A stretch of 64,000 nucleotides of DNA from Saururus chinensis (GCA_035235625.1 CP141143.1:3144501-3208500); one strand, 5' to 3'. Shown: positions 33,962 through 47,205, numbered from the stretch's first letter. The notes: generated by a model not told the origin, from the letters alone. Program-made: numbers and translations.

Positions 33962-36900
33962 ATGTCTTTCTTATCGACCTCCCTGCGGCGGTCGTCCCCG
34001 TTTATTTCTCGGGGCTGCGGATCCCCGCGACTGTATGCTGTCCGCTGTTTGTCCACCATCGCCGGGACCAATTTCCCGGACTCGGAACAAAAGGGCCCCG
34101 CGATCAGGGTGTATTTGAGGTCGGTTTCTGGACTGGTCCTGGCTTCGGGCCTCGGGCTTTGGTTTTGGTGCTCGTCGTCTCCTGGTTCTTCCCACGTCTC
34201 ATTTGCCGACTTCTCTTCTCCTGCGGGAGAGATTGCGGTAGAGGACCAGGCTGACCAGCGGCGTTTGGAGCGGAAAACTCGCTACCTTTTCGGAGGTAAA
34301 TGATATAGCATCTTTATTTGGTTTTTACATCTTCTTAATTTCTATTATTCTGTTCTAGTGTTAGTGTTTGGTCGGCGAAAGACAAGCTGTGGACTCGACT
34401 CTATGATAGTACGATCCTTCATGGCACAAACCGGTCCTTTTCTCAATTGTCTTATTTTCGAACAGGCTTGGGGATCGTAGGCCACGTTGGCCCTTATATG
34501 GTCGCCAAATTTTGTGTGCGTTAAGACACAGAAATCGGTTAGTTGAGATCAGTTGTTCTTTTTTTTTATGAGCTTGAAATGATGATGTATAAGTAGCTCG
34601 GTCAGTGGGTTTCCTTTCGTAACTACTTGGTTTCCTTTCGTAACTGCTTGGTTTCCTTTCGTAACTACTTGAGGGCTCTTCTTTTTTTCTTCCTTCGCTT
34701 GTTTGAATGTCCGGCATCCTCTATCCTCTAATTCCGGTGAAGTGCACACTATTTAAAAAAAGAAGTGATGAACACTAATTTTTATATTTTCTCTTAAAAG
34801 AGGGAAAATATTTAAATACTCCTTCCTTCCAACAATAACAGCTACATTTGAAAAAATAGTGGTTTTTATTAAATGGTGAAACCCACGTCCAAGAGAAAGG
34901 AAAATAAGCTTATGATCCTCGTTTTTAAGTACCCAACCACTTAAATTGAACAAAATGAAGCTATTAATATGGAACAAACTTTTTTATCAAATGGAGCTAT
35001 TAATGTAGGATGGAAGAAGTACTATTATCTAAATACTCCCTCCGTCCTATATTAATAGCTCCATTTGGAAAAATAGTGGTTTTTATTGAAGGGTGAAATT
35101 CACATCTAAGAGAAGGGAAAATAAGCTTATGTTACTCTTTTTTAAGTACGCAATCACTTAAATTGAACAAAATGGAGTTATTGATAGAACAAACTTTTTT
35201 TGCCAAATGGAGCTATTAATTTAGGACGGAGGGAATAAATTTTTTTCATTTTGAATGAGAGAAAAATATTTACTAAATAGGTCTTTTGACACTTTGACAT
35301 CCTGGTATGTAGGCACCAACATGGAAACTGGCGCCTGCATGGTTTCTTTTAAAAAATTTATGTGAAGTCATCATTCCCAGTGACAAAATCAGTACATAAA
35401 TGAAAGGTAGACGCACAAACTTAAACAAGTGGGATTATTTTGTCACTTATTGTTGTAAACCCTTAGGCTTAAACAATTCTTTAGTGAGGAGAAAAGATGA
35501 AAAGAGGGGAAGAATCACTCTTGTTGGCTACCTTAAGCAGAGACAAGAGAAGAGAAAGAGAAAAGAGATGACAGAGAGGAGGGGAGATGATGAAAGGCCA
35601 AGTTTTTCATTGAACTCAAAAGGAGGGCAGTAGAAATTACTCCTAATTGAATGCATAAATCAAGGCCTAAGCTTATAAATGGAAACCGCCTAATGAAACA
35701 TGAAAATTGCCTATCATAGAACTGCCTAATGTAGATCCATAACACTTATTAATGTATATTGGGTTCCATTATGGTACATAGGGGTCCCATCATAGGACAT
35801 AGGGGTGTAGTACATAGGAATCCTAGCATCGTACATAGAGATTGATGAATCACATTGACGACTTCAACCTTTAACTTTTAATTGAAGTCATTACTCTTAA
35901 GTGAAGCCTTCAACTAATTTCATTGCTTAAAGTATGACGTTACCATTTTAACTAATTTCGTCACTTAGTGTGACGAGTTTATTCTTTGAAAGAAAAAAAA
36001 TACACGGGCACCCACTCCTGCATTGTTGCCTGCATGGCAGGATGTGAGGTGTCAGAACATCTGTTTGGTAAATATTTTCTTTCTTCTAAAATAATAAATA
36101 TTCCTTTAAATAATAATATTTAGATAATTTCCCCCTTTTGAAATGAGTCTGCTATATGTGTGTAATGATATGAAAGTACTTGCAAAAAACCTATGATCCC
36201 AAGTTGTGTGTCTGTTAAAGCATCATGGAGGGTTATATATTTAAAAGTTAGTCCTTCCATCCGGGAAAGAGTGTCTTGATTGTAAAGTAAGTAAAATCTA
36301 AGACTATGGTCCACAATTTTACTTTCCAAAGCCTGCCATTAAGAACTATCCATTGTATAAAGTGGGCAAATCATACACTCTTTACAGGACATAAGTTTTT
36401 CCAAATCCAGACACTCTTTATGGGCCAAGAGGGATTATTCGTTTAAAAAAAAATTGAAAGAAAAAATAAAATGCACTTTGAGTTTCGAATGCTTGGATAG
36501 CTTATGCGTATAAAATGGGGTAAAGCGAGTAAATAAATTTTACTGTTGCTGATATGCATATTGAATGATGATGTGATCACATGTGTGATTTTCACAAGAA
36601 GTTCAATTAAAAAAAAGGGACATGTGCCATCCTACCATCTACCATGCATCTGATGTGCATAAAGGGTTTTTGGATATTCTAGCAGACAAGCCTCATCATG
36701 TTAATGTGTATATACCCGAGAATACTCTAGTCCTTAACTTCTTTTGCCACTGATCGGACTGCTTGGACTATACATTGGTGTGATTTTTGTTCGATGTTTC
36801 ATGTATTGATTGGGTTTTGTGTAGATATTCTCTTCTGAGCAACAGAAGTAATAAAAAAATCATATGAATTTACAAAGTTGCAGCCAGAACGTCCTTTTGA

Positions 36901-39900
36901 TACATATTGACAAGCGCTCTCTTTTGTGCAGATTCTTATAGGAGAAGGGTTTTCTTTAAGTATGAGAAACGGATTAGGACACAGAGCCCTCCTGAAAAGG
37001 TATTGATTGAACCATTTAATAATACTAATAGATTATTAAGCCAACAAGTTTACACAATTAAATTTAAAATTTAGATCCTATAATTTTAATATTTTAAAGA
37101 TTGTTTATGGTATGAAGCAAGCAAATTGCTTCATCCTTGGCTGTTGCAGTAGTCTTGTGGAGAGAATAATATTTCTTTTGTGGTTGAGATAGCAGCTTCT
37201 AAGGTACTTCATTTTCTTTTGTTTTCCCTGTCAATGAAGAAAAGAGATCTAGAGGTTTTGTGTGACCTAGGCTAATGGAGAAAAGAGATATGTTTTATGA
37301 ATATCTCTTCTGTCGGATTCCCATTTCCATGGTTTTCTTATTAATAACTAATGCATGCCAAGAAATATACTGGTGTGATTTGTCTTTTTTTGCTAATTTA
37401 TACAGGATGATGTAGTTTTGGTCAATTTTGAGTTTGCATTGCTGTTTATCATCTTAAAATACATATGCATCAAATTTGTGGCAAACTGACATCATCTGTG
37501 ATTGATGAAGAAAAGCACCTTAGTTTGCTTCCTGTTCTTCACGGTATTTTTGTTTTTCATTTGGTTTTGCTATATGTGATATTGAAGGACTAGATCATCC
37601 CTAAATTTCTGGCACTTGGTATACTCATTTTTTATTTTAACTGGTTGCCATAAAATAATTCTGTGGATGGTGACAGCTTAATCTGCAATAACTTACTCAG
37701 TATCTTCAGGGTCGTAAGGATGTAGCTTTTGGTGTTTTTTGTTTTTTAAATATGCTGTTTGAAGTTTATACATTCACCTATGTGGCTGTAGTGGGAGAAA
37801 CTTGAAGTTAGGGTAATCATACATTGTTATTGGTTACTTCTGATAAAACTTCAACCAATCTATACCATGTTTTCCCTCTTACACTTATCATATAAACTGA
37901 ATGGGGATCCATTATTGTTCCCTTTGTTGCAAATTTTTCTTTTGGGTGGACTGGTTATAAAGCCCGCCTATCCAATGTGGACATTGCAATCAGGTTGGAA
38001 ATCCTTGATTGGTTGTATCGTTATTGCTATGCTCTGCTTAATTAGCCCCTTCTTTCCTAATCATTGTCTCAATCTCTCGTTGTATTTGTTTATCAGGCCT
38101 CTAAGATCATATTAAAGTTCATATTGTTAGCATTTTCATATAAACAATGGTATACTATTTACGCAGAATCTTGTTCTGACAAGCTGTTCTTCCAGGTTTT
38201 TGAGTACTTTGCATCATACGTGTCTCCGAATGGAGAGATTTTAATGACTCCTGCGGACTTTATGCGTGCGGTTGTTCCTGTGTTCCCTCCGTCTGAATCA
38301 AATATTGTCAGAGAAGGCTATTTGAGAGGTGAATGGTGTCCTGGAGATTTACGATGTGCTACCTCAAGCTTTTTTATGCTTTTTGACACCAACAATGATG
38401 GGCTTATATCTTTCTCAGAGTAAGTATGACTTAATTGTTATATAAAATGTGGAGTTTTGACTTTTCCTAAGAGCATTGTCCCGTGAAGCCAATACCAGGC
38501 ATAGACCAGCTTGAAATATGTAGCTATTTCGTGTCTACACCAGTTGTTTAAAACTTTTTTAGATTCATCCTAATCTGAGAATTGCTGGCTAGAATTTTGA
38601 ATATCAAAGCTTGTTGAAACTGAACCTTTTAATTTGTACTATTTATATAGTGTTTTTTACTTCGAATTCATTCTTGTTGATTTGTGATCTGGGTAAAGAT
38701 CACCTGATGTTCGTTGCAATTTGTGTCAGGTATATTTTTTTTGTTACTCTGCTTAGCATTCCTGAAACAAGCTTCTCGGTGGCATTTAAGATGTTTGACC
38801 TCGACCATAATGGGTTGGTATCCTCTACTTCTTCAGACATGCTAAAGATTGTTTAATTTCATTGGTAGTCCAGGGTTACTTTAATACCTAATTGGTCGTC
38901 GAAAGTTACTTCAATACCACAGAATGGAGGTGTTTCGTTGATTAGAAATTAGATACGAACAGGTTACTCTCTAATATTTTTTGTATAATATGGAAACTTC
39001 ATGGAAAACGTGTTTTTCCTATTTGCAAAAAGAGACATCAGTGGGGCTTTGAACTTGTGGTCTTAATTCAGGAATTTCCATTATGAAATAAAGTAGGATC
39101 TTCCTATATAATGTCAAGATTCATTGTCTCTGATGAACTGCACAGGGATTTCTTACCTGAACTGACCATTCATGATGGATTTTTCTGCCTCAAATGTCTT
39201 TTGTCAATAACTGGCAATGATCTAATTCACTTTTTCCTCACACAAGAAGATGAGTTCAAGAAATTGACGGCGGCTTTAATGAGGTCATACAATAGGCATA
39301 GTGTCGAGGATTCTTCTTCTCTGATGAACTGGATATGAATTGTTTACCTGAGTTGACCATTCATAATAGTTCTTAATAGTTTGTTCTGCTTCACTTGCCT
39401 TTTGTCAATAATTGGCAATCAACTGATTTGCTTTTTCCTCAGAGAGATACAAAAAGATGAGTTCAAGAAAGTGATGGCTTTAATGAGGTCATACAATAGG
39501 CAAGGAGCTTGTCATAGTGATGGCTGGCGTAATCGCTTGAAAATTGGGGCGTCTGTGGAAAATGGAGGCCTTTTGGAGCATTTCTTTGGCAAGGACGGAA
39601 ATCAAAACCTTCAGCATGAAAAGTTTGTGGAGTTTTTGAAAGATTTGCATAATGAAGTATGTGTCTTTTACCTTTGTATTTGATAGCTTTGTGTTTGTCT
39701 TGTTTTGATTTTTTTCCTGATTGTTGGGTTAATTATAACTAGCAAAAATGCACACGCATTATGCGTGTAAATACAAATTAAATAAGATAAAGTAAAATAA
39801 ATTAGAAATAAAATATATATTGAACAATGGTCTCCCTTGTATGCTATAGTTATAGTTCATTGCTTTGAGGATCATAATGACCATTACACACAAAATCAAT

Positions 39901-40033
39901 ATTAACCCATATATACTCATAGTAGGCAATTGTAAATCTAAATCTCATAGGTTCAATATTATGTCATAGGTCTGCAAAGACAATAGTGTCGAAGGACTTC
40001 GTGCCGTGGAGCACATTATTCATATGCAAATCC

Positions 40034-40100
<67 letters not shown>

Positions 40101-42557
40101 GTAAAAATATACAAAAATATTATTAAGAAGTATGTTATATAGATGGGTCTACAAAAAATTTTGAAAAGTGTGGGACCTCATTTGAGCTTGTCAAAAGCTT
40201 TCTAACGATATTAAGAATGTGAGAATCCGAGTTTGAGAGTGTTAGAAATAATACTATAAAGTTAAACTTATTATTACCTAAAAAATAGGGATTATGATTT
40301 TAATATCTTTGACTTTTTAGAGATTAAGATGGGTCAAATAGGGGTAAAATAGGGATTAGTGGTATAAAATATGGGTAAAATAGTCTTAATTTGAAAGTTC
40401 TATAGTACACCAATTTGCTTTATAATATAGTTTGATATAATTACTAAACCACCCTTCAAACGAGGCAATGATTAGTATGAACTTATAATATTGAAGTGCA
40501 TCAATATTCGAGCTATTGTTCTTCTAGCCTCTAGTTACAAGAATGCTAATATGTTCTGTATCAAATTCTGATATATTGTTTTATTTAGCCTAATATGCAT
40601 TGAGTAGCTTGGGTTGATGAGCTAGGGTATGCTTTCTGCATTAATTAGATAATTGGGGAACTTACGAGGACATAGTGTTGTCCATATTTTATGCACTAAG
40701 AATTTGGAATGAGGATATGATGATGTTGTTGCCTAAAAGCTTTCTGTTGAGTAGCATCATAAATGTTTGATTAGAATTGTTCAAATATTGAGACTGATCT
40801 TTACACCTTTCTTCTCGATTTGTTTTTCATGTTTATTTATGATCTAGTTTGTTTAATGTTGTTATTATTTGGATTATACTAGATTGTACGCCTGGAGTTT
40901 GCGCATTATGACTACAAGTCTCGGGGTACAATATCCGCCAAGGATTTTGCCTTGTCAATGGTTGCTTCTGCAGACATTAGTCACATAAATAGATTTCTTG
41001 ATCTAGTTGAAAAAATGAATGATGATCACCATTTTGCAGACATGCAAATTACATTTGAGGTCAGATGGCTTAAATGTCTTTTCCTACATATCTCTTCCTT
41101 GTAGATTCGCCCTTAGACTGGCCATATTTGTAATTTAGTTCTCAACTTTTGCACATTGCTTCGAATTGAAATGGGCTGGCAGAAAAGACTCAGGCAGTAA
41201 ATTCGTTAGGATAAAATTAATGACTTTATAAGTTCATTCTATTTCAAGTAGTGTAATGATTACAACCTTTAGCTAGGAAATTTGACAATTTTTGTTTAGG
41301 AAAAAGTGAGGTGAGCCTGGGCTCACGCGCAGCACGTAAGCCACTCACATTACTCAGGGCTTAAATGCCCCCAAGTAACAGGGCCATCGGATCTAAATCT
41401 GACGGCCCACAGAGCTGCATGAGCCCAGGCTTACCTCAACAGGCCTCTATAGTGTTATATATGAGGGATTAAATTGCAATTTAAGTAGTGAAGCTAATAT
41501 AATGCTTAGTCAGAGAGGGGAGGGAGGAAGCTAATTTAATGCTTAGTTATAGGAGGGAAGGCGAATTTTTATTTCAATAGCTTTTGGATTATCTCTTTGA
41601 TTTATAATTCATCTGTATGACAATTTCAGGAATTTAAGGCCTTTGCCGAGTTGCGCAAAAAATTAAAGCCTTTAGCACTAGCAATATTTGGTTTTGGAAA
41701 AGTAAATGGCCTGTTGACAAAGAAGGATTTTCAACGAGCTGCTTCCCATGTACGTGACTTTTTCTCTCTCCATCTCTCTAAGGCTGGAAGAAAGATTCGT
41801 AATTTTATTCTTCTATCTGCATTTAATCTGGGATAGTTGAGAGTATTAAGGTAATCAGTTTGGTATATTTGAATGTATTCTAATTACTCCCTTTGTCCTA
41901 TATTAATTGTCCTCGTTTGAAAAAATGTGGTATTGAAGGAAACCAATTTATTAACATTATTGCTACATCTACTAATTACTGTGAGAAGGATAACATGGGA
42001 TAGGACAATTTGTATGGGACGAGTTTTTTTTTTTCTCCAGACAATTAATATGAGATGGAGAAAGTTGATTTTAGTTGTGGGGAACATCTTAGTGTTCTTC
42101 TAATAATGTTTTTAGTTATAACTATTCACTAGGTGGATTGGATCCTATATATTATCTAATTGCCCTGTTACCACTTTCATCTCAGTGATTGATAATTTGT
42201 CATGCCTATATCTCAAGTCTTATCTCTAAAGTCTGACAAATGTAGTTTGAGAGATTTGGAGTTACATGCTTGTAGAAATACACCTTTTTCTTTCTTAACT
42301 CTATATTGAAATAGGAAATACCAAAATGTAAACTTTGCTTGCAGGTATGCGGTATTTCTCTTACTGACAACATGGTGGATGTTATATTCCATGTTTTTGA
42401 TGCAAGCTCTGATGGAAACTTGAGCTCGGAAGAGTTTCTCCGTGTTTTACAGAAACGGGAAAGAGACATGGCCCACCCATCAGGAACTTCTCTTTCATGG
42501 CTTATTTCGTGCTGCTTGAATTGTGCAAAGACTAGTTCCTCATATATGTTTCAGTAG
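33962..42557 (+). CDS. MICU: Mitochondrial calcium uptake protein (MICU family, EF-hand)
   Basis: The EF-hand gatekeeper of the mitochondrial calcium uniporter. Exons: 33962-34295, 36932-36999, 38196-38419, 38730-38813, 39443-39656, 40883-41059, 41630-41749, 42345-42557; all GT-AG, 1434 nt, 477 aa (Arabidopsis MICU is about 500). The N-terminus is Ser/Arg-rich without acids for about 35 residues (a presequence), then a hydrophobic segment VSGLVLASGLGLWFW. KTRYLFGG...YRRRVFFKYEKRIR is the conserved MICU block and basic patch. Three EF loops can be read: DTNNDGLISFSE, DLDHNGEIQKDE (split by intron 4) and DASSDGNLSSEE. Three rather than two agrees with plant MICU. The start is the first ATG after a pyrimidine-rich leader and opens the targeting sequence. 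Intron 1 (2.6 kb) holds twin MITEs and intron 4 a failed exon duplication. The C-terminal tail after SWLISCCLNCAK is less conserved. Confidence 0.95.
34817..35022. mobile_element. Stowaway-like MITE in MICU intron 1, copy 1 (degraded)
   Basis: Ends TACTCCTTCCTTCC and GGATGGAAGAAGTA are imperfect inverted repeats, with TA at both edges. The core matches the next element (AAAATAGTGGTTTTTATT, AATAAGCTTATG, CAAATGGAGCTATTAAT). Confidence 0.85.
35034..35236. mobile_element. Stowaway-like MITE in MICU intron 1, copy 2
   Basis: Ends TACTCCCTCCGTCC and GGACGGAGGGAATA are the classic Stowaway (Tc1/mariner) termini with a TA target. It lies 11 bases from copy 1, in the same orientation. Confidence 0.92.
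36250..36437. mobile_element. Stowaway-like MITE, second family, in MICU intron 1
   Basis: AGTCCTTCCATCCGGGAAAG and the end of the element (CTTTATGGGCCAAGAGGGATTA) are inverted, with GAGTGTCT / AGACACTC just inside. The core differs from the 34.8-35.2 kb pair. Confidence 0.75.
39125..39315 (+). pseudogene. Degenerate duplicate of MICU exon 5 and its upstream intron
   Basis: This segment is repeated in tandem at about 39316-39515, offset 191-209 bp. It shares TGATGAACTG, TGACCATTCAT, CTTTTGTCAATAA and GATGAGTTCAAGAAA. In this copy the acceptor is destroyed (CTCACACAAGAAG against CTCAGAGAGATAC), the EF-loop start is gone, and the reading after MRSYNRH diverges. The downstream copy has a good acceptor and keeps frame, so it is the one used. 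Confidence 0.85.
40029..40097. repeat. (TA)n microsatellite in MICU intron 5
   Basis: About 33 TA units. The surrounding 39740-40520 is AT-rich and reads like decayed transposon sequence (it begins AGCAAAAATGCACACGC). Confidence 0.95.
41308..41438. mobile_element. 131-bp foldback MITE in MICU intron 6
   Basis: GAGGTGAGCCTGGGCTCA at the left and TGAGCCCAGGCTTACCTC at the right are inverted with one mismatch in 18. The inner motif GGATC...GACGGCCCA is shared with an element near 51273-51420. Confidence 0.85.
41885..42066. mobile_element. Stowaway-like MITE in MICU intron 7
   Basis: TACTCCCTTTGTCC and ATGAGATGGAGAAAGT form weak inverted ends, with inner ATTAATTGTC / GACAATTAAT arms. Confidence 0.7.
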
Positions 42558-44885
42558 TCCGATGGTTTTAACATACCTTTCTACCTTGGGACTGGGAAAT
42601 TTCTGACTTGAGCCCAGGTGCTGAAGATCATAGAGGATGAGTTTTCACTTAATTGTTGGATGTTGAGGAGCTCATGAGCATAAAAAATGTAGTAAGTTCT
42701 CCATTCTTCATCATTTCATTTGTTTCATTCTTTGAGGAATCTTTGATAATATAAAGGTAATTTCTTTCTTTCCTTTTAATTTTTACAGTTTTTTTAGTGG
42801 AGAGCATTGCAGAAACCTCAAGGTGAATTTTGTTGTATAGATGTTGTCATCTTCTTATGTACATAATTCAGGTTCCCTTCTAAATTTTTTAGAAGGATGT
42901 TATATGTATGCACAGAACAGCTGGATATAGGGAATTTGTGAATTGTGCAGATACTTGCTAGATGTTTCATCTTTGCATGCAACGTGCTAATCATAGGCTT
43001 CATACGTCCATGATGCTAGAAAAGAAGCGCCTACCTGGGTGTTAGTTCTTTTTTGCTAGAATCCTGGGTATTCGTTGTTGTCTTTTTCTATGTTTATCTG
43101 TTGGTTGCCACGTAATGTGTGAAGGTAATATGCCCTTGTTATAATGAAATATTGGGGGCTTCTTGATGCTATTCTACTTTGCACCTGATTGCTATTTTAT
43201 TCAAGTCTAGTCTCCTTTTTTTCATGATTCCGAACAACTGAAAATAACGTTGGTGAACATTGCCAGCCTGACAGCTTTCTTAAAATATAAAGGAAATTGA
43301 GCAACATCTAAGGTATGATTCTGCAAGGATTATCTCGTTATTAACTGGTATGGCGCGAGGCTGTGGAAGATTGGCACCATCGTGGTCTTTCAGGTGGATT
43401 TGAAGACGAAAGGTGAAGCAAACCTAAACGAGTGCAAACAGATAATAGGATAACTTGAAAAATACCGCCTTTGTATCGATTCCACCTGAGAAATAGATGG
43501 CTAGCGTATTGATAAATTAAGGTTGACCAATGCTAGGTACTCAAGCCAGCGCGCCTCGATGTCTGGAGCCCATATGCGGGGCTGAGCACATGCAGGCCTC
43601 ATGCAGCTATCGTAGCCCGTAGGCGAGCCGATGGGAACGCAACTGTTCCAGCATAAGCGTTTTCAATTGAGGTCTCCTTCTACCAGTATGCTATGTGACA
43701 TACTCCCTTTGCCCCATAATATCTGTTTTGAAAAATTAAATTGCGGATAAAGGGTGTATTTCATACGAAAAGAACTCATAGTAAGATACTCACAAAAAAT
43801 AAGTGATATGTAGACAAGTGTGCTAAAAATAATAATAAAAAGGGCAAAAATTAACTGTGTTAATTTGTCTACAGTACACGAGGTATTTTCTCGCGAGAGA
43901 ATAAATTGTTCGAACTGCCGGCCAAAAAGGTAAAAAAATGGAAGAGTGTGGGTCCACTGGATTGAATATTGTGCGGCTTTTGCCAAAGAGGTGGTTGGTG
44001 TGTGTATAACTTCGTCCACACTCGGGTAAGCAGTCGTGTGGCGACATTGTCGACCCTAAACTTGTGTGAAATTTGGTTTAAATTAAAAGACGGTTACTTT
44101 TTCCATATCAAATGAGACATTACCGAATGTGTTGTCAGCGTGATTGATGGCCGCCCTACCCCCGCGTTACACGGCCCAGGCCCGTGAATTGAGCTTTTCT
44201 TCCAGTCCAGGCTACCCCCCTATCGTGAAACTACCCTTTCCCCCGGCTTCCACGATTACAACTTAGAAGATTAGATGGATTTTACTCACTGAGGAATGAA
44301 TTCTAAACAGACCAAACATGGGCCTGTGCGGGTGAGCTATTGGGAACTTTAATTTATTTCTCTTCCTGTGCTCTAGATTGTTAGGTTGGATAACCAAATC
44401 ATATGACAGAAATTTTATTGCTACAAAGCATTTGACGGGTTCGACCCCAACTAAAGGGTAGTTTAACTGAACCGGTATAAGTCAGGCTCATTGTCAGAGC
44501 ATGAAAAATTCTTCTCTTAATTTAATGCGAATTAGATGCCATCCATAAGTAGGGCCTCCAACGTGGAATCTCATCACCTTGGTCCTCATAATGACTCTCA
44601 TTCACGGACTTACATTACACGACATATAATATTGCAGTACAAATTACTTTGGTTGCTTTTGTCCATTGAATTCTAAATGCACCGTGGGCCCGGCCGGCCT
44701 CTCACTTTATTCTGGCTCCCCAACTGCCAAAAGGCAATAGCAATCAAAGTCTCCAACGACTTCCAACTCCCCCTCCCCTTCTTCCTTTCCTTTCCTTTCC
44801 TTTCCGCTTCCTCTTCTCCTTTCATTTTGTGGTGTCTCAATTCGCAGTTCTGAATTGAAGGCCGTATTCGATTTGATAGGAAGCC
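42558..44885. other. MICU 3' UTR, spacer and SAM-gene leader
   Basis: No further gene recognised. A lone Stowaway-type end (ACTCCCTTTGCCCC) lies at about 43700. The last 130 bases carry a pyrimidine tract with (CCTTT)n at about 44783-44806, probably leader of the next gene. Confidence 0.5.
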
Positions 44886-45461
44886 ATGGACTGGTTTTCA
44901 TGGCTTTCCAAGACCAGTCTCGAGCCCACCCTCGTGTACGAATATGGCCTGGCTTTCTCCCACAACGAGCTTCAGGAAGAAGACATTGCTTACTTCAACC
45001 ACGAGTTCCTCCAGAGCATGGGCATTTCCATTGCCAAGCACAGGCTGGAAATCCTCAAGCTTTCCAGGAAGGAGGCAGGCGTCAACCCCCCTCCCATAAC
45101 CCGGTTCTTCGCCATGATCAAGAAGACGAAGCGGTGTCTTACCAGGTACATTCACTCATGGATGCACAGGGAGGAGTCTGCCCTGGTTGTGGTGCACAAA
45201 AAGGGATCTGGCCGCCGCCGGTGGAAGAACTCGCTGGCCAAGAGGAGTAAGAGGTTTGTGTTACCTGAGCCGCGGAGGTTGGCCATCACTGATGGGAGCA
45301 GCTCTGTGACGACTGCTGCCATTAATGGCCCCACTGCGAGCCCCGTGGTTTATCATCTCCATGGGAATGAGAAGATGAGTCACGATCATATGTGCTCCCC
45401 ACAAAGCAGGGCGGAGGAAGTTGGATGGGCTTCTCTGTTTCAAGATTTGAAACCCACCTGA
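44886..45461 (+). CDS. SAM (sterile alpha motif) domain protein, plant type
   Basis: An uninterrupted 191-residue frame. An N-terminal SAM domain (about 13-66) starts WLSKTSLEPTLVYEYGLAFS and continues through NELQEEDIAYFNHEFLQSMG to ISIAKHRLEILKLSRKE, the helix pattern that ends SAM domains. SAM domains mediate protein or RNA contacts, often by polymerising. The remainder is basic (GRRRWKNSLAKRSKRF) and low in order, with a conserved-looking PITRFFAMIKKTKR segment at about 73-86. Plants have a small family of such single-exon SAM proteins; no molecular role is assigned from the sequence. The start is the ATG that begins MDWFSWLS, directly before the domain. An overlapping plus-strand frame at 44855-45250 is a shadow. 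Confidence 0.9.
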   Translation: MDWFSWLSKTSLEPTLVYEYGLAFSHNELQEEDIAYFNHEFLQSMGISIAKHRLEILKLSRKEAGVNPPPITRFFAMIKKTKRCLTRYIHSWMHREESALVVVHKKGSGRRRWKNSLAKRSKRFVLPEPRRLAITDGSSSVTTAAINGPTASPVVYHLHGNEKMSHDHMCSPQSRAEEVGWASLFQDLKPT

Positions 45462-47071
45462 ATCTTTGTTTTTTAACCCTTTATGAGTGCTTAATTAGTA
45501 CAGTTGAGCTACAATCCCCCTTTTTCCTCTTCCCTTCCGCCGTGCCTTACTTGATGCGTGCCAAGGTCTTTTATTTTGCTTTAGTTATGTTCTAAGTTGC
45601 ACAAGTTTGTAAGAAAATAGCGTAGTAGTGATTGTAAGCTTAGTGTATACGCATATTGCAGGGATAAGACTCAGCAAATATCATTGGCAAGTTCCGGACA
45701 ATATGTTTGCTCTTGATCTGGAAGTGGAAGATACTGATTAATTGTTGAAGATATGTCAATGACTACGTTCTCACTGGTCCGTTATTTTTTGGGAAGAGGA
45801 AAAACTTCACTGACAAATGGAAATAAAAGTTATAAAAACTTTGATATTTTTTGCATTGGAAATAAAAATGTGACTTGGCCTGACCGACAATTACGACGAA
45901 TTTGCACTCTTGTCAAATTTTTTTTAAAAAAAAACTGCCAATTTGCACAATCATCAGGGGAAAAAAATAGTGCAAGTCAAATTTAAAAGTGGTGGTTCAC
46001 ATGAGTCATAGTTTTTAATTATTTTGTTTGATTACCATCTGATTCATAGTTGCTCCATCATGACAAGCTCTGGCCATCGGATTTTTACTAAAGATAGACT
46101 GGACAGTGATGTGCACTCATAGTTAATAGGGTTTTAGTTGGAGAAAACATGTGGGCTTCACACAAAGGTCCCTTAACGCGCAGATTATGTCCAACATAAA
46201 CCCAGTTAAGAAAGTTCGTTAGGTACATTCGTTAAGTGATTATAATTTTCTGTTCAATAAGCCCTTACGCAAATGGATGTTTTGAATAATTACAAAGTAA
46301 AAACACCCTTTTTTTCAAGAGAGGGAAAAAGGAAGCACTTAAAGCATTGATGCCTAGGGTGTCATGATCAGCAGCTCCCAACTAACGAGGAGTCGAACTC
46401 TTATTTTTTCCCCTACAAAACGAACGAGAAGGTGCCAATCCTATAACAGGTTTCACATTTTCCTAATTTCAGACGCTCCTCTCCTCGTTTACTATCTAGC
46501 TTTCTTACTCGACTATTTCACCTTACCCCACTTTTCCCTCCGATCATCCCCCCTTGTTTGTTCTTTATCCCCTCTTTCCTCCCCAAGTCGCCCTTTTTTT
46601 TCTTATTCCTTCTCTCTATTTGGTGTTGCACGTCCTACTCATAACATCTGTTTTGGGCGATTGCATATTGAAAATGTTTTCCAAGCCATGTTGTAACCGA
46701 AGCCCTGTGAGTCTGTGACCATGTTACCAAAGACTTTCACATGGTACATGGAAGCCATACAACAACTCTGTATTGTGTTAGATCTAACATATTACATAGC
46801 TATTGTGACGACTTCTGCGTACTATGTTAGACCAATGTAGAACGGTCATAGGTCTACCTGGTCATGGAGCCCGATTGAACTAGTCACATTCATTGCATAT
46901 GATGAAGTTAAATGACTTTCGTCCACTTGTTGTCCATTTCTAGCTTATGCATGCCTCATGTCCCTCATGGTTTCTTAGAAGAGATTTTAGCATTATGTCT
47001 GTCGATATATCCCCTCCTTTCTCGATAAGGGAAGTGTTTTTCATGTTATGTGGCTATCGTGAACCGAATGT
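45462..47071. other. Spacer without recognised genes
   Basis: 3' UTR of the SAM gene, then AT-rich sequence. A 110-codon frame at 46364-46696 is pyrimidine-rich and matches nothing known to me. Confidence 0.5.
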
Positions 47072-47205
47072 AAAGAACACATAAGGAGTGTTCATTTTCA
47101 AGATGGATGGCGCATATGCTAGCATATGTTAGTGTAAGTAATACTTATACTAATGTCCGCTAGCGTGTGCACTATTTATCTTGAAAATGGATGCTCCTTA
47201 TGCTT
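47072..47205. mobile_element. Foldback MITE, copy 2
   Basis: CATAAGGAGTGTTCATTTTC on the left pairs with the right arm ending in GGATGCTCCTTATG; the centre is GCTAGCATATGTTAGTG...CACTAATGTCCGCTAGC-like. Same family as 4084-4218. Confidence 0.75.

Noticed and set aside
34361..34749. Minus-strand ORFs with a repeated SYERKPS motif
   Set aside because: They come from a short tandem TTTCCTTTCGTAACTACTTGG repeat in MICU intron 1.
46364..46696. 110-codon plus-strand ORF
   Set aside because: Pyrimidine-rich, Ser/Leu/Phe-biased composition without a domain.
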